A DNA stretch of 17,289 nucleotides, from the NCBI GenBank assembly GCA_037179515.1, contig JAXCGZ010022162.1:1-17289 (forward strand). Reading direction: 5' to 3'. How positions within the stretch are numbered: the first letter of the stretch is position 1; each line of letters starts with the position of its first letter. This document shows positions 1 through 17,289 of this stretch, piece by piece. The notes beneath the pieces were generated by a model. It worked only from the letters and a program-made list of their open reading frames with translations, was not told where the DNA came from and did no database searches. The translations under genes were made by a program, and so were the position numbers. This DNA is from Halocaridina rubra (lineage: Eukaryota > Arthropoda > Malacostraca > Decapoda > Atyidae).

Positions 1-2823
1 CCTCATTACTACCTGGTCAGCACAGTCACAAACTTGCAACCTTCCCGGGAACGTTCAAGAGGCACTCTCCACCCACCGCAGTGTTCGTAACCTCCGCCTA
101 ATGGGTGCAGTACTACAGACGGATGAAGAGGATGACATGCTATTCACAGAGGATGAACTACGACGTGCTCTTGCTAGGATTAAGGCTACTGCCCCTGGGG
201 AGGATAGTCTTACATATCAAGTTCTCCGTCTTCTTCAGAAAGTTCCTGGTAACCCCCTACTGCAGCTCTTCAATCTTTGCTTTTGCTTGGGGCATGTGCC
301 CTCTGCCTGGACCAGAAGCACTATTATTCTCTACCAAAACCTGGAACCGACAAATTTAGGCCTATCTCCCCCTCACCTCCTGCTTCAGCAAAGTGTTTGA
401 ACGCATCTTCTTGCCCGGCTCATGCACCGTCTACAGGATAAACTCTCCCCCAGTCTTTATGGTTTCCTCCCACAACGGAGCACACATCACTGCCTCGCTG
501 AACTCTACACCCGTCTTTCTCCCACCAGTGTGGTCGCCTTCCTGGACCTCAAATCTGCCTTCGATATAGCCAACAGGGAAATTATTCTTGACCAGCTGGT
601 GGACTTTGGAGTTCGGGGGAACATACTGAAATGGATACGGGGATATCTCTGCAACAGAACATCAAGTGTCCTTTTTAAAGGGTCGTATAGCTCCTATGAA
701 CGGTTTGAACTGGGTACTCCTCAGGGGGGGTGTGCTAAGTCCTTTTCTATTCAATATCCTTATGCATCGTCTACTCCTCCCTCCTTCCTGTCATCCCCGG
801 TACTACAGTTACCTGCTATGCGGACGACATATGCATCCACACGACCTCAACTCACGACCTTCAGCACATGCTCCATGATTTTTACGTGTCTGCTACCTCC
901 TGTGGCCTTATTATCTCCCCAGAAAAAAGCAGGATTTTTACTTCACGCAACTGCAGAGCACTGCCCGCATTCGCCATGGGTGGTAATGTCATCCCTCACT
1001 GCACACAGTACACGTATTTAGGTGCACCAGTCCGGATCACCCCAGCTATACCTGCCCGTCAATGAATTCATCCCTTTGTGAAGAGCCTTCTTGACCGTCT
1101 GGAGCCCCGCTTTGCACCTGTCAAGTGGCTTGCCCAACAATGCTGCAGGAGTCTCCATCCCAGTGGCGAGGACCCTCTACATCCTACTAACTTCGGTCAG
1201 TGGTCGACTATCTGTCTCCTGCCTTGTGTCAACTTCCTAGACCAGCTCTCGAGCCACTTGAAAAGTTCCAGAATCGAGTCATGAGATTTATCTTGGGATG
1301 TTCTCTCTCTACCCGTATTGTGAGTATGCAGTTGGAGCTCAACTTGCCCCCTCTTGTGGAGAAGATTTATGCCAATGTGTGCTATTTTACTGTTAAGTGT
1401 CTTCACTACCCCTTTCTTGCTCCGTACTTCTCTGCTGTCATGAGGACGTCCCTGGATCCAGACGCACCCAGGCTCCCACTTCGAGCAGGAGGTCATAACC
1501 TTATCAGGGTGGTGAGTGACATTCTCCGTGGCCTTGACATCGAGCTGCCTGTGCAGGCGGCTGTCCCAGATTTACCACCCTGGCGTGTCCCCCTCCCCGC
1601 TGTCACATATACACCGATCTCGAAGGATGTCTATCCCCCCCTGCAGAGACAGTTAGCTCTGGACACTATCGCTGATGTGTCCACGTCTGTCCCTGCAGCA
1701 CACCACGTCTATGTTGATGGTTCTGTGCAAGCAGATGGGAGGGCGGCATGTGCTGTGTTTTCCCCCACCATGGAGCCGCCTGTGCCGGCTGATTCATGGA
1801 TTGGCCGTAGACTACCCACCTCGTCGAGCTCCACCTGCTGTGAACTGAATGCCATCTTGGATGCCGTGACTCTCCTTGTTTGACGACGAGTGAATGGGGT
1901 AATAATTTGTGACTCCCAATCGGCCCTACAAGCCCTATCCTCGCCAAGACCCATCTGTGGCCGTGCTGTGGGAGATATACTATGTCACCTCGCGGCCGCT
2001 CAGGATGCTTCTCTTGTTGCGTCGTTTGTATGGACGCCCTCTCACATTGGGCTGACTGGCAACGACACAGCGGATCGTCTTGCCAAGGCGGCCTGTATGC
2101 TGGATGGGCATGCTGTGGACGCTGAGCCCTCCCTCCGATGCCTACGTAACATCATCTACTCAGCTGGGTTTGCCATGACGGTCCGGCGCAGGGACACGGA
2201 GAGGGCCAACAGTGTGTCCATACAGCACCATGATCACTTTCTTCACAGTCGCTACAAGTATCGCAGACGCGGCTTAATGGTGCGGAAAAACAATGTAGTT
2301 AGTGCTCGGCTCAGAATGGGGTATCGGCCTTTATGGCAGGTCTCCCAGACTCTAGATATGCCACAGTACACCTCCTGTAAATTATGCGACCGTCCTAATG
2401 CTAACACTCTTGACCACTATTGTCTTCAGTGCCCCACAGTGAGAGATGTTTTACCACGAGGTCAGAACTTAATACAGATCTGCTCATTTTTACTTAATGA
2501 TGACAACCTTGATGTTATTCTTGCTCGTTATCCTCACTTTGGTGGCCATTAATTATATTGAATTATACATATATTTTCTGTATGTTGCTGTATAATTCTG
2601 TTTGTGTATTCTGTGTTTCTCTGAGCTTTACTTTTGTATATAATGTACTCTGTGCTGCCATACTGTGAGTTGTGTGTTAGTATGCAGCAATGTTTTATCA
2701 ATGTGTACACCTCCCTGTAAACTATGTTCTATTCTTGGTTGTGTATCCATTTGAAGCATTATTTGTATGAATTCATGTAATGTCTGACGCCTTGGCGCAA
2801 TAAATTAATAAAATAAAATAATT
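1..2823 (+). mobile_element. Non-LTR retrotransposon (LINE), 3' portion, RNase H-bearing group
   Basis: This is the 3' part of a LINE; the 5' part (endonuclease, any ORF1) lies outside the window or is lost. In order it has reverse transcriptase remnants (about 100-1300), an RNase H domain (about 1700-2100), a C-terminal zinc knuckle (about 2376-2440), a 3' UTR (2553-2797) and an A/T-rich tail with aataaa at 2798-2823. Carrying RNase H after the reverse transcriptase is typical of the I/R1/Loa/Nimb-type groups of non-LTR elements; I cannot choose between them by eye. The tail runs straight into a CT microsatellite. The element lies upstream of the first USP32 exon and in the same orientation, so it is probably in a USP32 intron. 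Confidence 0.88.
100..2552 (+). pseudogene. Broken LINE ORF2: reverse transcriptase, RNase H, zinc knuckle
   Basis: The polymerase is recognisable across several frames: finger region around 101-330, RPIS-like motif near 350, GFLPQRST near 463, motif A LDLKSAFD near 543-566, TPQGG at about 715-729, and the catalytic YADD box at 817-828 followed by a YLGAP motif near 1015. The frame is lost repeatedly: near 335 and 410, by one extra G in the G-run at 724-730, near 1065, 1130 and 1190, and by an in-frame TGA at 1881-1883. RNase H keeps all four expected acidic residues: Asp 1716-1718, Glu 1842-1844, Asp 1911-1913 and Asp 2073-2075. A Cx2Cx9Hx4C knuckle starts at 2376. The terminal stop is at 2550-2552. 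The enzyme would copy and integrate element RNA, but this copy cannot encode it. Confidence 0.88.
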
Positions 2824-16836
<14,013 letters not shown>

Positions 16837-17289
16837 GTGAGAAACGAGGTTATCATTTTCGCTGACAGTATTTAGAGGAACTTATGTGTTGTCATTGATG
16901 TTGTTGTTGTTCCATAGTGTGCCTAGCTGAATAGCCCAGAATCCTTAAGGGAGCCCACTGCCTATCCTGGGCTTTCCTACAAAGCTCTCAGGGAGTTTAT
17001 ATTGTGTTGTTGGCATATGTGGTTGTGAGCGGCATTTGTAATCCATGTGTGTCATAAGAGCTTGCTGAAAGAGATAAGAGAATTAAGACCTTGTTATCTC
17101 TCCCTTCCTGAAAAGTTTCATTGCCACAGATAACTGGTAAAAAGAGAGAAATTTGCACGGGAATGATTTACTGCTCACCCAAGGCAGTAAATGGTTTGCA
17201 TCTCACAATACACACTTCTTTTTCCATTCATTGATTTGTAATGTTTGCTAGTTGTTCGTCACTATTAATCCCCATTCAAAGTGGTTTTA
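16837..17289 (+). other. USP32 intron to the right edge
   Basis: Contains a GTT-rich start and a gcccaga..cctgggc inverted pair (about 16935-16972). The end, ccccattcaaagtgg at about 17269-17283, resembles the palindrome of the SINE at 6720, so a SINE may start at the edge. No exon is recognised. Confidence 0.5.

Overview
The window is intron-rich eukaryotic DNA. It carries the central part of one host gene, on the + strand, surrounded and interrupted by transposon debris and simple-sequence repeats. Long CT, TA and AAT microsatellites, tRNA- and 5S-derived SINE remnants, an RNase H-bearing LINE and a TIGD1-like Tigger transposon together suggest an arthropod, most likely a decapod crustacean. 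That organism call is inference; the sequence alone does not prove it.

Host gene: ten exons (3738-3903, 4564-4808, 5316-5489, 6945-7119, 7675-7826, 8611-8794, 9867-9991, 11071-11232, 16404-16502, 16745-16836) splice at GT-AG sites with matching phases. They give one uninterrupted frame of 524 codons plus 2 nt. The product is the ubiquitin-specific protease USP32: the end of the domain preceding the catalytic core, the Cys box, the QQD box, the first CxxC of the zinc-binding fingers, and a serine-rich linker. The His/Asp half of the active site and the second CxxC lie beyond the right edge, and the N-terminal part lies beyond the left edge.

Layout. 1-2823: 3' part of a broken LINE (reverse transcriptase, RNase H, zinc knuckle, 3' UTR), running into a CT microsatellite. 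2967-3737: intron with AAT repeats. 3738-11232: USP32 exons 1-8 with introns holding a long TA repeat, two decayed partial copies of the gene's own exons (upstream of exon 2 and downstream of exon 3), several SINE remnants, a 5S rRNA-derived element and a diverged ~42-bp minisatellite. 11233-16403: one 5.2-kb intron filled mainly by two related Tigger (pogo superfamily) copies lying tail to tail, one internally deleted (+) and one with a near-complete but broken transposase gene (-). Pyrimidine-rich direct repeats flank the pair. 16404-16836: exons 9 and 10. 16837-17289: intron.

The host gene appears functional; every transposase or reverse transcriptase gene here is broken. The most unusual features are the two ghost exons and the tail-to-tail Tigger pair with its subterminal tandem repeats.
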